NCBI GenBank assembly: GCA_027579435.1
Contig: JANBPK010000853.1
Coordinates: 1-64,000, forward strand
Direction: 5' to 3'
Length of the DNA: 64,000 nt
Origin: Candolleomyces eurysporus
Lineage: Eukaryota > Basidiomycota > Agaricomycetes > Agaricales > Psathyrellaceae
Shown: positions 45,229 through 56,699 of the stretch, one piece after another
Numbering within the stretch: position 1 is the first letter of the stretch
Layout of the letters: every line of letters begins with the position of its first letter
The notes under the pieces: generated by a model
Told to the model about the DNA's origin: nothing
The model's database searches: none
The model's input: the letters and a program-made list of their open reading frames with translations, nothing else
Position numbers and translations under genes: made by a program

Positions 45229-45966
45229 CTAGCGTCTGACCGGAACTCTGACTTGAGATCTACTCAAGGACGAACCGAGGACATTCCCGTTTCCCAGCAT
45301 CATCTTGGGAAATTTCTTCTCCATGCGCCTCTGGAAGTCTGCGATGTACAGTTCTAACCATTTGACATCGTCAGTCATTGCGACCAAGACGGGAGACCAC
45401 AAAATACGGGAGGAAAGAAAGTAGGAAGAGGTAGCAGCTCAAAAGTTGAGGATATGGACGACTTACCTCCTTCGTCCTTCGACTTGAGACTCCGAATGAA
45501 TGCAAAGAAACTTCGCTCTACAAACGAAATCTCATGTAAATCGACAATGTTTTGGATAACTGCATTGAATAGGACTTACCCAGATTTCCTGGAGCTGCAA
45601 CAAACCCCACACCCGTCCCCGAGCTCGTGGGCGCAGTAACCTCTGTATTACGAAAGAAGATTCGAAATTTGGTCAGCAAACAGACCAAAAAAAAAGGCTG
45701 ACGTGCGAGAGCCCCGACTCACTAGACCTCTTGATATGTATCTTGCCATTGCCAAACGTCGAAGGCTGTTCGTGGTACGCCCAGTCCTTGTACGTGTTCT
45801 CAAGGGTAACCTTGACCGGTGCACATCCGGGTTTTTCTTGGGGCTGGGGAGGGGGCGGAGGACGAGGAGCGGACTTCGCGTTCCGGTGCTTGGCAGCAAC
45901 GAATGCCTTAAGATCTTCCGATGAGATGCCGATCTGGGCGAGTTGTTGCTCCAAGGTCAAGGCCAT
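45229..45966 (-). CDS. QP-family protein E (duplicate of C)
   Basis: Exons 45966-45723, 45642-45580, 45517-45467 and 45353-45229 give 160 residues, the same length as protein C. Signature VTLENTYKDWAYHEQPSTFG then NGKIHIKR, linker with two more prolines, helical part RSFFAFIRSLKSKDEG then ELYIADFQRRMEKKF. Exons 2 and 3 have the same lengths as in C (63 and 51 nt). The C-terminus after KKFP diverges. Open frame after duplication suggests that both copies are under selection or the event is recent. Confidence 0.82.
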
Positions 45967-46937
45967 AGCTGCGTGCGGTGGTCGGAGTCGAAAACTTGGA
46001 GGAAGATGGTGCTCCGGTGCAGAGATAGACGAAGTGGAATGCTAACTTGCTGACGCTTTTCTAGCTGAGGAGCCGGGTTGCAACTCGACTGGGGGATGAG
46101 TGTTTTAGGAGGATCAAGGGTGATCTGGAGGGTTTAAATACTAGAACATTAACGCTCAGAGATCCGTCAGCGCTTTGTGCTGAATTAATCTGACAATGAT
46201 CCCGGGCCCACGGTATCCGCCTCGTCGCAGAACNAAAAAAATAGCACTGGCTTACGGGAGGCGACTCAGCATGCGGACCTTGTTGCGAGCTGCTGCCCCC
46301 ATGGCAGCTGGAAGGGTCGACAGACAAAACCACGTCTATTGCATGTAGCCTCATGCATGAAACTTAATTCTGAGAACAAGAAAGAAGCGGTTGGAACGCA
46401 ACCCGTTGCGGACAAAGTTGACGAGAGCTGTGGGCGACGCGGACCCACAGTACAGCTACGCTAACAATTTGTAGCAGAATTTCTTTTTAGCAACCCCCCT
46501 TTTCTTCATGCTTCGGCTCGAGAGGAGGTACAAAGGGCTAACAGCGGTGCGGTAAAATGCATATGGGCCTGCTGCTTTGCTACTCTGATAATTCCACTCG
46601 TCCGAAGAGCCACGGAGGATTGAGATTGTTGGTTGTACGCTGGCAGTTACCAGGCAACCCGAGGCAATTGCACCTTCAAGAACAATAACTCTCTTGTACT
46701 GTATGGGACGCCATGAAGCCTCGTGGTGTTTCCGACGGAGAAATCACAAACACTGAGCGATTAAGGGAAACTTTATTCTACCACTGGAAGCATTAAATTG
46801 TCGCGGCAAGTATAAAAAGCCTCACCTTCTCCTGACATTCGAGCCCACAAAAATCAAACCGCACGTACTCTCGAAGGCTCATTAAACTCAGACTCCTCTT
46901 TTCGTCCCAAAAAAGCTCTCGGATACCGCACACAACC
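45967..46937. promoter_or_regulatory. shared upstream region of divergent pair, duplicate
   Basis: Counterpart of 34983-36022 with TATAAAA at 46811-46817 (127 bp before ATG 46938) and minus-strand TATTTAAA at 46133-46140. N at 46234 precedes an A run. Confidence 0.55.
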
Positions 46938-47471
46938 ATGGATCCCAGCAACGCAGCCCAACAAGCTTCCTCTCGAGAGGTCCACTTCAAGGGCACATAT
47001 TCTGGCGCGTTCCATTCCCAGCCAAACGCTTATGGCGATGGGGACATCATCCTTGAGGATAGTCAGGGTACGTTCTTCTCTTTTTCTTTCACTATCTGCA
47101 TTCGGAGAATCTTCATCTGATGCTTTGTACCATAGATGATACAGGGGCCCCCGTAGTAGCTGCTGATACAAGTCCGCATTCCTTCATTATATCTCGAGAG
47201 AACGAGATTACTGACGGAGTACTTCTTCGAATAGATACCCACTTCACCAACTTCTTCAACGCTATCACTAATCGAGCGGAAGCAGGTGTGTAGTGCTATG
47301 ATCCTCTCGATAGGCGTTCCAGACTCACTCACGAATAACCACTGGCAATTCTGAGCAGAAATGTGGCTTACGGTTTTGAAAAGCCGAGTCGCAAATATGA
47401 AACCGGAAGTAACGGTTCGGACGCATTTTGCACCATTCGCAGGTAGGGTCACGTCGTGTGACAAACTGTGA
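46938..47471 (+). CDS. QP-family protein F (duplicate of D with replaced tail)
   Basis: Exons 46938-47067, 47136-47171, 47235-47285 and 47359-47471 give 109 residues. Residues 1-42 are identical to protein D, and the helical part reads THFTNFFNAITNRAEAEMWL. After MKPE the protein switches to unrelated sequence (VTVRTHFAPFAGRVTSCD) and stops at 47469, because the duplication boundary cuts through exon 4. The gene therefore acquired a new C-terminus from flanking DNA. Function unknown. Confidence 0.75.
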
Positions 47472-48070
47472 CACTGATAGGGAGGGTAAACCAGTTCATG
47501 ATTTGACTCATCTATTCATTTATACTTTCGAGCCCAGTTTGATAAGGATGCGCAGCAGTTCGAATGCTGGTCCGAACTGATTTTGGATCGATTCGCTGTC
47601 AAAAACTGCATTGTCCAGCACGTCATACCTACGGCATCTAACACGTATAGAGGACACAAGCAGTAGTAAGAGCTGGGAATGGGCTAGCTAAGGACCCCCG
47701 ACAACCACCTATAAAGCCTTTTCCAAAATCGCCAACTTTTGGCGATCTTTATCCGAACGCTTTTCGTCAGTATCTTGGCGCAAGGCCTCTCCAGAACCCA
47801 CTTTTTATCCGATTTTTGGGAAAAGGCCTCATCTCACCTCTAATTCTTCCCCGCTGCGCGGGTTACTTAGTTTTCACGTTCCTGTGATGGAAAACGTGTA
47901 TTAAGACAAGAATAGCATACTAGTGCCGCCCTGAATCGACTAATCGTCGCCTTCGACAGCATCCTCGAGGTCGCCACCCTTTCCCCGCTGGGTCAGTGCC
48001 TGCACAAATTTTTTGACACCAACGAGGCTTGATCTGAGCCGTTGGTATATTACAAAGTCCTCCCTTTCGA
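47472..48070. other. intergenic with a small foldback
   Basis: An inverted repeat with arms at 47715-47732 (AGCCTTTTCCAAAATCG) and 47810-47829, plus an inner CGCCAACTTTTGGCG hairpin, may be a tiny MITE or structured RNA. No gene. Confidence 0.35.
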
Positions 48071-48851
48071 CTACCAGGTCTGATTTGGAAGAGTCCCTGG
48101 CTTCGACTTGAGCGTGCACAAAAACTGGGTGGATGGGATGAGGACAAAAGTCATGGGCGGATGGAGAGCTTTATCATCGCGCATCGAGGTGACACGAAAG
48201 TTACTGCTATGTGCATTCTCAAAGGCCTGGCAGCCGATGTTCGTGACACTAGCAATATTGGTGTGCGAAGGAACATAGCCCAGCGTCCCATTCTTACCGC
48301 CACTCCTTTTGTAGAATGTTATGACTACAATCAATTCCGTTAGTTTGACTGCATTTTGAACAATCCTCGTTTGTGATCAACATTACCTTTTACCAGAATA
48401 ATCTGCTTGTTGGCAAATGCAAACCCAAAGCCCGACGGGCTTGAATTCGGTTCAGCTAGTGTCAGAGGCCGCACTTGTGAGACACCACCATCTCCCACAT
48501 CTGAAGGCAAACCGAATTTTGCCACTTTGTTGCGTCGGGTGGTCAGTTTCTAGAGTGATGATCATGGGTTAGGCCGGGCTCTGCTTACATTGTGATATAC
48601 CGTTACGCACCTTGGATGCAGCAGCCGCCGACACAACAGCTGCATTCGCAGCGTTTCCCCAGTGAATGGCTCGTACAGCTCCAGTGCCAGCTGCCTGCTC
48701 ACGATATTGCCTAACGATTTCATTGAAGGCTTGAAGAACATTCTGCTTCTTGGAGAGNTTGACTCTTGCTCAATAGATTTTTCGCAATCCTGCTGGTGGC
48801 CGATTCACCCAGAGGTTTGTCATCATCGCTTCTCGGGGTCGTAAACGGCAT
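48071..48851 (-). CDS. hypothetical protein, three exons
   Basis: Exons 48851-48611, 48549-48387 and 48324-48071 give 218 residues if the N at 48758 is an extra base; the frame then reads LLSKSQLSKKQNVLQAFNEI without a break. The middle has an Ala-rich helix (NAANAAVVSAAAASKKL), the C-terminal half looks globular (GFGFAFANKQIILVKVITFY, LGYVPSHTNIASVTNIGC). No signal peptide or known domain recognised. Clean GT-AG introns of 61-62 bp in three compatible phases make a real gene likely. Confidence 0.65.
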
Positions 48852-49057
48852 GCAAGGAGGGATGAAGTTTGGCGTCATCGCAACTGAGCTACATGCCCTA
48901 TGTCATCTCTAAGCTGGCCAACTCATGTGGTAAGTGGGCCGATGCGTCGCGCGGCATACATCTGAGGCATTTTGACTCTTACTTTGTCAAATTTAACGTT
49001 TGAAAAAAAAATATATCAAAATATGCGTATGTATCTTTCGAATTTCCATAATCCAAA

Positions 49058-50111
49058 CTAACGGTATGTTTGTAAGGGCATCATTTGTTGCAGCGGAAAG
49101 TGCCGTCCCCGAATTATGGTTGGATGATACCGAATGCGCGCAGCGTTCATGAATGTTGATGTTGGATGGAAGAAGTGCAACGATACTGAGTTGATTGGTG
49201 GTCGCAGCGAGTAAAAGAGTACGCTGCGGATGGGGCCTAAGTGGGTATCAACGCCCTTACGCATAAGAAGGGCTTCAACAGCTTCGGGATGAGCTAGACG
49301 AGGTGCGTAGCATAGGGCGGCATATCCGGTGAAGGGGTGCTACACATTGACCTCGATATCTGGGTTGGAGGGGAGTTCTCGAACAAGGGAGATATGGTGT
49401 TTTGGCGGCGGCCCACGACAGTGGCGAACGTGTGTATGTTTGCACATCCGGACGGACACCTTGGTGTGATGCGAGTATTTTGACTATCTTAGCGTGACGG
49501 CTGCAGACAGCGGAAGCCAGTGCAGTGCACCCGCACGCGGCTCTTGCGTTGACTGTTTCTACGCCTCCTGGGTCGATGGAAAGCAGGAATTTGGCCGTTT
49601 CTTCATGACCGAACGCTGAGGCCAACATGAGAGAGGTTTGACCATCAGAGTCGGTATCTCTGACAGACATTTCGGGCCATCTCTCCAAGACGATCTTGGC
49701 GGAATGGACATGCCCGCCAATCGCAACAAGATGGAGGAGAGTGAATCGCCGCTTGGGAGTAACCCCGCATTTAGGCGACATGGCCGTCAAGAGATCGGTG
49801 AGGCCATACAATGCGGCAAGCTGGTGACAGCTGAGCTCATCGCAATGTGCGTCGTGCCTCCAGGGATCGGGCAAAGGCTTGGAAGCAAATTGAGATACAT
49901 GAGGCGACAGCCCCTTCTCTCGACCGGAAAGTCGAGAGTGTGTGCCCCAGTGATGGTGAGCGTAGTCGAGGAAAGGTCGCAAATGATCATACACGGCAAC
50001 CGAAGCATCGTGTCCGTTTGGGTAGTTGCGGTGACGGAGTTGGGAAGATAGGCAGACGACACAGAGGGACGACAGAAATGTGCGGGGTACAGGGAACCAC
50101 GATGAACACAC
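49058..50111 (-). pseudogene. ankyrin-repeat relic, probably from a NACHT-ankyrin protein
   Basis: The minus frame from 50111 holds DYAHHHWGTHSRL, a segment typical of the region between NACHT and ankyrin parts in fungal NLR-like proteins, then ankyrin repeats (FTLLHLVAIGGHVHSAKIVL, DGQTSLMLASAFGHEETAKF, GCTALASAVCSRHAKIVKIL, SPLSWAAAK). After WAAAK one base must be skipped to continue into HHISLVRELPSNPDIEVNV, a TAG stop, and HPFTGYAALCYAPRLAHPEAV. No NACHT P-loop is visible upstream. It is read as a truncated, frame-broken relic; the shift lies at an A run and could be artefactual, the TAG could not. Confidence 0.55.
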
Positions 50112-51418
50112 TTCCTTGAGAAAATCATGTGCGGTATGATCTAAGCGTATGTATTAATATTGAAGTTATTGCTACGTAATCATCTATGCTGGTCCCTAGG
50201 CCGCTAGAAGGAGGCGTTGCTCATTGCCTCCAATGGCAGAGATTGTCAACGAGTTGGGTAAGTCGAGCGGACGTGGAAATGAGATGAGTGCATGGCTTCT
50301 GCCCGCTTCACTCGTTTCCTTCCGTCCAATCCACGAGCTCGAGAAGGTTCTAGCCCGGAATTCTTCGACCCGGACTTCGCCTTCTTCTGGTGAGTGGCCC
50401 GAAGCCTTGACTTTCTCGTGCTCAAATGGGAAGCGTCGACTCTCCCCTCCGTCTTTCGACCAGATGTTAACTCAAGAGGATTGCGATGCATTGAGCTCAG
50501 GTGCCGCGATGTGGGAGGGTGCGAGAACCAGCTCTATTGAAAGTTCAATTTTGTCAAATCTACAGTGCAATAGAGTGCAATACGTCCCGCGTACTTTCGA
50601 GTCCGCGGAGATTTAGCATGTAGCGTTGAGAAAACCCTGATCGTCGGCCATCTGAACGCCAACACTGCTCGAACAGACTTCGGAGGGAACAGTCATCTCC
50701 GAGATTCTTGCTCTTGTCAAGCCTCTACACCAAGGTCCACGTCTGCAAACAATAAATTCGGTTAGACCTGGGCAGCATCCCTGTTTGACAGACGCTGCAG
50801 ACAAAGCCCTTACACACCTCACCGGGGTGGACGCTGTTGGCGGATGAGCTAAGAGAAGGTCGATTGGTAGTCGAGACACCGTACTCTCCGATCTGGCGCA
50901 CCTTGTTTGGCATATGTTATAATTCAGTATGTTTGAGAGATGCAAGGATGAGCCCGTAAGAGATTTAATCGAGCGCCGGCTACGCATCAAGGTTCGCGGA
51001 TAATAGCATACATACCGAAGCCATGGAGGGTGGCAACCGACTCATCCATGTGCACCTGATCCCGGGCTTCTCTCAGTCCAGTTCGTTAATCAAGAGCCTC
51101 CTTTTTACTGTCCTCTTCAGATTCTCCAAAAGTTCGTGGATTCACTAGGTTTTCGAAAAGCTCGCTAGTCCAAAGTCGATATTTGAAGATGATCAAGCAT
51201 GGGAAGACTTCCGCCTCCCTCCACCGTCAACGTCGTAGCATCAAGTCCTCCCTTTGATATCACTGACATGGTATCACGTACTCCTGGGCTCACCAATGGG
51301 ATTGGGAATCAGCTTGAAGGACCTTGTCTTTTGAGCAGCATTGCTTACCAACGGGCCGTGGACCGAGCTGCAAGCGCTAAATGTGCCCGGGCTGTTTGCG
51401 CTGATTAGTTGAAACCAG
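50112..51418. other. spacer with one unsupported frame
   Basis: A plus frame 50224-50616 (MPPMAEIVNELGKSSGRGNE) of 130 codons has protein-like composition but no homologue in the window and no splice context. Otherwise nothing. Confidence 0.3.
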
Positions 51419-52055
51419 TGCGAGCCTCGAATCTAGCATCGCCCATATGCTACGCGCCAAGGTAATGTACATCGTTCACTCACATGCTGTCTATATTCAC
51501 CTTCTTGTCGTTTGTAGAATGGATCTCAGTGACGATCCTGTGATCAATGCTTATGTCGCAACGTTGGAATTACCCGGGCTCGCTCAGTCAGATGTCTACG
51601 TTGAGGCTGTGGGGCGAATTCCTGTCATCAGTGGAGAAAGGCGAGCCGCACCAGCCGCTCTGAAAGCTCTGGACTGTTCCCCCAATTCGCAAATTCAGAA
51701 GCTGGCGACACAAATCGGTTCCAGCGCAACCCGGGATGCAATGAATGATCCTGGATCGTCGGGAGGCTCCAAAGCTGCTCCGTTTCTCGCGCTCCATGAG
51801 CTACGCTATGGTAAATTCAAGCATGCCATTCCATTACACGAAGGTGTACAGGTATGAGCATTGAATTCATCTGCCATTTCTTATCTCCTGCTTCCGATCC
51901 TAGTCAAAATCTAGGAGGACAACGTCGAGGCGATTTTACGAGATAGAGTACTGGAAATTGCCTGGCCGAAGAGTGCGACTTTTATATCAGTGCTGAGCCT
52001 CGCCCCAACTGCAGAACCTTCGAGGCCCGTGCTCACTTCGCGTTCAAAACCCTGA
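51419..52055 (+). CDS. HSP20 / alpha-crystallin-like small heat-shock protein, start unclear
   Basis: An exon ending at 51461 (SPICYAPR) joins 51518-51851 (MDLSDDPVINAYVATLELPG at the join, then VYVEAVGRIPVISGERR and LRYGKFKHAIPLHEGVQ) and 51915-52055 (EDNVEAILRDRVLEIAWPKS). PRMDL....AT.ELPGL, ISGERR, R.GKF...I.L..GV and the V.AI..R.LEI.WPK strand are the alpha-crystallin domain pattern. A TAG at 51406 precedes the first exon and no upstream ATG is in frame, so either an unseen 5' exon exists or the gene is truncated. If functional it would be a cytosolic holdase chaperone. The C-terminus lacks a clear I-x-I motif. Confidence 0.6.
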
Positions 52056-53067
52056 AGGTAGCTTCCTCCCCCTCCATTCCACCCCTACGATATGGAGTCT
52101 CACAACACAACACGGCCAAATTGGTCTATTTTGTGATTACTTTGTTTCGTGCATTTTAGCGCTTTGCCTGAAGGAAGATCGAACTCAACTCTATGCCAAG
52201 ATGTCACATCGTCCACGTCGTCAATCTCTCCGTTGTGAGTGGTTGACTAGCTGGGCTGAGGTATGCGTGCGCAGTGATGAAGGTGGCGTGGGAGGAGCGT
52301 ACCAGAATCACCAGGGGAACGCCAGAGCTTCCCAGTGAGACGTGTGTCAATAAAGACATTCACGCCGCGGAACGCGGCCAGTAACTTGAGGATATTTCTT
52401 GCTTCGGTGTGGATACGAGAATACCCGGTCAACCCCTTCCCGTTGCTCCTCAACCAGAGTTAAAATCTTGGGGCCTCAACCTCCCCACGTTCTCCAAAAT
52501 TAAGGTCAACAGTAAGTGTTGGGAGATGCTTGGCTCGATGCTGAGTATTGGCCCGAGGATAAAGAGACCCTAACCTTCTCTCAGCCTACCATCATTCTCT
52601 ACGCATCTAATTTAGCGGCGGCATTGAAGCACCCTACTACCGGCATCGGATCCGGTGCAAATGAAAGCATCTGAGACGGTAGCTTCAGTGAACTCAACTT
52701 GAAGGCCGAAAGGCATGTGCTCAGGCCCGTCAGGTTCAACCTCCTGTTCGGATTGCGCTACACCACTGCGACTCCCACTAGAGGTCGATACAGCAGGAAA
52801 GTCTGCTAGAAATCCAACAGAAATCGGACGGCTCGGCCAGCAGTGCGTTGGCAGCCAGGTCCGAACGCTCTAATGCCTGACGTTATGTCTACACTGACGC
52901 TCCGAGTCAGCGCTCAGCCACAATGATCAGGTAACAACGTCAATTAAGGTTCTCAGATGTACAAATGAAGGTGTCACGGTGATCTGGTCACATATATAGT
53001 ATCGGTCACAAAGACGTGACATCCCTCCATCTCCCTCCTTCCCTCTCAACCACTCGAATCGCAATTC
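52056..53067. other. intergenic, no gene supported
   Basis: Nothing recognised on either strand. Confidence 0.4.
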
Positions 53068-53796
53068 TTGAGACTGATTGTCCTCCAGCATCGATGGCTC
53101 TTGACATGGGACTCGTTAATGGGTACGTGTAGTAGACTGCCATTGTCCCAGGAGCTCAAATTCGGCATCTTATCCAGACTTCACCAGCGGCAGAGCAAGG
53201 TTGTGGACGATGCAGCCCTGAAGCAAACCATGGCCAGGCTTGAAAACTACCTTCAAGCAGCTATGAAGATGGCGCTCTTCAAAAGGGACCCCCACCACTC
53301 CCTTAAGAAGAGCGTTTATGAAGGCTGGTCGTCCGCCCAGACTGATTTCACAAAGCTGGTCTGCGAGGACTATCCAACCTTGCCTGCCAGCTCCCAAGCC
53401 TTTATCGACAAGTTGCTTGGCAAACTCGGATTCCGTCTCCGTAAGCTTCATTTCTTTCGGTCTACCGTCATGATCTCACTCTTTTATCAATCAAGGTTTT
53501 GCACAGGCTCCTTGTGCCAACCAAGTGCGTCGGCCACCTCAGGCAGGGCCCTAGACGCCCGCAAACTCCTTCTAGCGCTTTTCCCTTCCTCCGGACTTCT
53601 GATTGTATCCCGCCTCACCGCCGAAGTCAGGCCGTCGGACGTTTTAACTCTCGATTCATCCTTGTCTACCACCACCCTGATTGTCGCGAGGCCGCTGGAA
53701 TATGATGCAGTGGCAAACGTCTTATTTAATGCGCCTTATGTACTCCAACGACTTGAATTCACGGCATTTGAATGTGTTCATCCGGACTCGTTTTGA
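53068..53796 (+). CDS. hypothetical protein, model uncertain
   Basis: The open frame contains a convincing amphipathic segment (ELKFGILSRLHQRQSKVVDD, LENYLQAAMKMALF, AFIDKLLGKLGFRL). Two models are possible: read through to 53796, or splice a GTAAGC...TCAAG intron (53444-53493) and stop at a TAG near 53553. The start is also unclear because a GTACGT donor lies at 53120. No family recognised. Confidence 0.35.
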   Translation: MRLIVLQHRWLLTWDSLMGTCSRLPLSQELKFGILSRLHQRQSKVVDDAALKQTMARLENYLQAAMKMALFKRDPHHSLKKSVYEGWSSAQTDFTKLVCEDYPTLPASSQAFIDKLLGKLGFRLRKLHFFRSTVMISLFYQSRFCTGSLCQPSASATSGRALDARKLLLALFPSSGLLIVSRLTAEVRPSDVLTLDSSLSTTTLIVARPLEYDAVANVLFNAPYVLQRLEFTAFECVHPDSF

Positions 53797-55456
53797 TTTG
53801 GACCGCGACTAGTATAACAATACGCGACAAGTAGTAACTGAGACTTGTTTACCACACGCGGGTGCTCTCGCGGCAGGAACGCCTTCCGCACATCCGTCTT
53901 GTGGGCATCGGCCATGGGCCATAGTACATCCACGAGTCAAACGGCGGCAGGAGCAGATCAATGCTCAACGCACAGCCATGCAATTTTATTTGCATTGCCT
54001 AGCAAAGATCGTGCTATAGAGCTGGTGATGAAGCCTGTCGTCGAACGAATCATGGTATGTATGTGGAGTGGGCAACGGTGCTATTAAGCTTGTCGTCGAC
54101 CGAGTGGCTGGATGAGATGGTCGTCCACGGACGCAGAGTTCGCGCTTCGCGAGAGGCTCGTGACGAGTACGGCAGGGATCTGTCAAACGTTCAAGATAAA
54201 ATTCGTTGAGGGCATTTTCAAGAGCTCTAGAGAAGCGTAGTGCGGACTTGATGCGGACATGGAATCCGTGCCAAGAGAGCGGCAGAGAGAGGAACTAGCG
54301 AGATTGGGGTCATAGTATGCAATTAACTACCGAGAGGAACGCTACCGAAGATGGGTATGGAGGGGCAGAGGACGCCTGTAGAGAGTGAGAGAGAAGGGAA
54401 TTGAGATTGACAACCTAGGGATGAGAATCGGAGGTCGCCCAAGGCGTAAGCACGGAAATTCGTTGAATCTTGATGAAAAAGCCTCTACCGGACTGAAGAC
54501 TGAAGCTGAAGCTCAAGGCAAGGGCGACAGGTAGCCTGGAAGGACACTCGTTATGACGAGGATCTGACAAGACAGACGGTGAGAAAAGACATAGTGTTTG
54601 TACAAATCACAGAAATGGACGTCATAGATGGGGGTCAGACAAGCAAATCCAGTCCTTGAGCACGTTCTTTTGTGATGTAAAAAGAAGAGTAGGCATTCGC
54701 AGTGCCCATCTGGGTGAACCGCCTTGTCCTGCAGGTGGTAGGTAACTGGTACGAGTTGAGCAGCGTGAAATTTGGGATTGAGGTCATCCAACCAGTTGGA
54801 AGACCGTTGGTCTGGTGACGGAGAATCGATGATCGAACAGGCAAGTTGGACGCTCAGAGGACAGAGAGCGCGCGATCGGAGCCTCTTGTCCGCGCCGCGA
54901 GCCCATCGATTGACAGGCTCTCCTTCCTCTCTCCCTCTCCGCTGGCAGATGTCCGACGTCCTCCGACAGCTACTGACATTTTAGATTTTAGAAGGAGCCC
55001 TACAAAAGGCCCCTTGTTTCCGTTCTTGATTCCTTTCTTTCTTTCGTTAGCTCTCCCATCCCTATTTTGCTCTCCGTTCTCTCGCTCCTTCGCCCTCTTC
55101 ACTCGCTCTTTTGGACCCACCCACCTCCCTCTTCACTCTAGCGCTTCCTTTGGTGCAGTCGGTACCCGCTAGGTCAGAGCTCTCTCCCGACTTAGCGGTG
55201 GTTTCCAGCTGGACTTCCGGAAGCGCTCAAGTCGTTGGGATCCGCGCATGCCCGCTGGGCGTTCCGTTCTTTCTCCGTTTCCCTTTCGCGCTGGCTGGCA
55301 CACGCAGTTCTTCTGCATTTCCAAGTCTCTTTCCCCTTTCTCACTGATTCCATGTATTGTATATTACATGATAAGATGCAATACATGTTTCTCTCTCCAG
55401 ATGATCTCTCGATTCCGCTCTAGCCGCTCATGACAAGGACGCTTGATACGAATCAG
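53797..55456. other. intergenic, no gene supported
   Basis: Pyrimidine-rich plus-strand sequence around 55000-55350 yields long low-complexity frames that are not supported as genes. Confidence 0.35.
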
Positions 55457-56387
55457 CTACGACGCCATGGACAACCAGACACGAATACTCACGATTCGAC
55501 GTTCAAAGTTTGAAGCCCTTTGGCCACTAGAGTCTCCATAGGGGATGCAATACCACACGTCCATAATACGGTCAAATCTGTGCCAGAACATGGACTCTTT
55601 ATCGTCCCTCTTGGCTTGGCCATATCGAGGCGCCAAGAAATTGGCCAGTCCCATGAGCTCAGGCAAGAAAGGAATATGGGGCGGTCGCCAGTAGGGTTGG
55701 GGCCGGAAGGAAAGCGACAATCATATCAACCTGAGCTTGCAAGGCAGATCGATATTCTTTCTCGTCGTCAAATCGTCGAGGCTCGATGTAAGAAGTATCC
55801 GGGATCCCCTTTACCAAGTCAAGCACAGCGTCAGACCTCAAGCAGCTCAAATAGGAAAGACGTTGGTCGACAATCAGTGGACTTGGAGAGGGCCACCGGG
55901 GGGTAGCAGGAGTTCCTAAGGCGTCCGGGCATGTCAGCGCTGTGTCAGGAGGTGAGGCAGTGCGACGAGGTGGGTAGAAGATTTGAACCGGGCTAACTGT
56001 GAGCCGGGAACCTGGCTGACTGGGTGTCCACTGTGTCTGGTAGCAGGTGTATACGTTTGGCAGAAGTTGCCGTTTATACAGGCGGAAGCAAGCCATACGC
56101 TCGCAGGTGCTCCATGGTAAGTTGCTGATTGGCTCCACAACTGGTGGCGTTACGCTCAGTCCAGCCAGTGAGCTTAACCGCGTGCATGGGGGAGGGATTC
56201 CGAGGCATTTTGACTCGGGTACATCGTACCCCCGGTTTGCATCAATTATGCCGATGTATTCCGGTGGCATTATTCCGGTGATCCTCTCGGCTCGTTTGGT
56301 CAGTTTCTCATTCCTAAGTGAAGAAAGCCAGGAAACTGGCTGAATACGTCGATGTTTTTGGGAGACGACTTCATTCTTACATGCCAA
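55457..56387 (-). pseudogene. unknown protein in two frames
   Basis: A 242-codon minus frame (55659-56387) with protein-like stretches (LIVDQRLSYLSCLRSDAVLD, QAQVDMIVAFLPAPTL) is followed by a second frame (PHIPFLPELMGLANFLAPRY, MFWHRFDRIMDVWYCIPYGD). They seem to be parts of one protein separated by a shift near 55690. No family recognised. Either an unrecognised intron or a broken gene. Confidence 0.3.
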
Positions 56388-56699
56388 CGCTCATCATCTT
56401 GTGGATAATGGAACGTTTAGTCGTCACAACTTCCGGAATCCATTGAAGGAAGCTTGACCCCGGCGAATAGTTGTGAGCATAAAACGCCAAGTGGCCCGGC
56501 TGAACACTCCAAAAGACCTCGCTGCTCGTTTTCGACTGCTGGTAAAATGCGTGCAGCTCTGGTATACGCGTTTAGACGAACCTAAAATCGAGGGTCTGTC
56601 AAATGGACGCAAAATCAAGATGGGACATGGAGCAGAAACCCCTTAATTTCTCACTCCGGCGCCGGAAGGTGAGTGGTCTGGTAATATTCACGATTATCA

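Larger units (their letters stand above)
43051..47411. repeat. segmental duplication, copy 2
   Basis: Counterpart of 31510-36475. The right edge is sharp: identity with copy 1 stops inside the last exon of the D-type gene after AAACCGGAAG, where copy 1 continues with ACGAATTAGAG and copy 2 with TAACGGTTCGG. The left edge is near 43000. Confidence 0.85.

Noticed and set aside
47715..47829. 115-bp foldback as a transposon
   Set aside because: Arms of under 20 bp without target duplication; kept only as a note in the intergenic entry.
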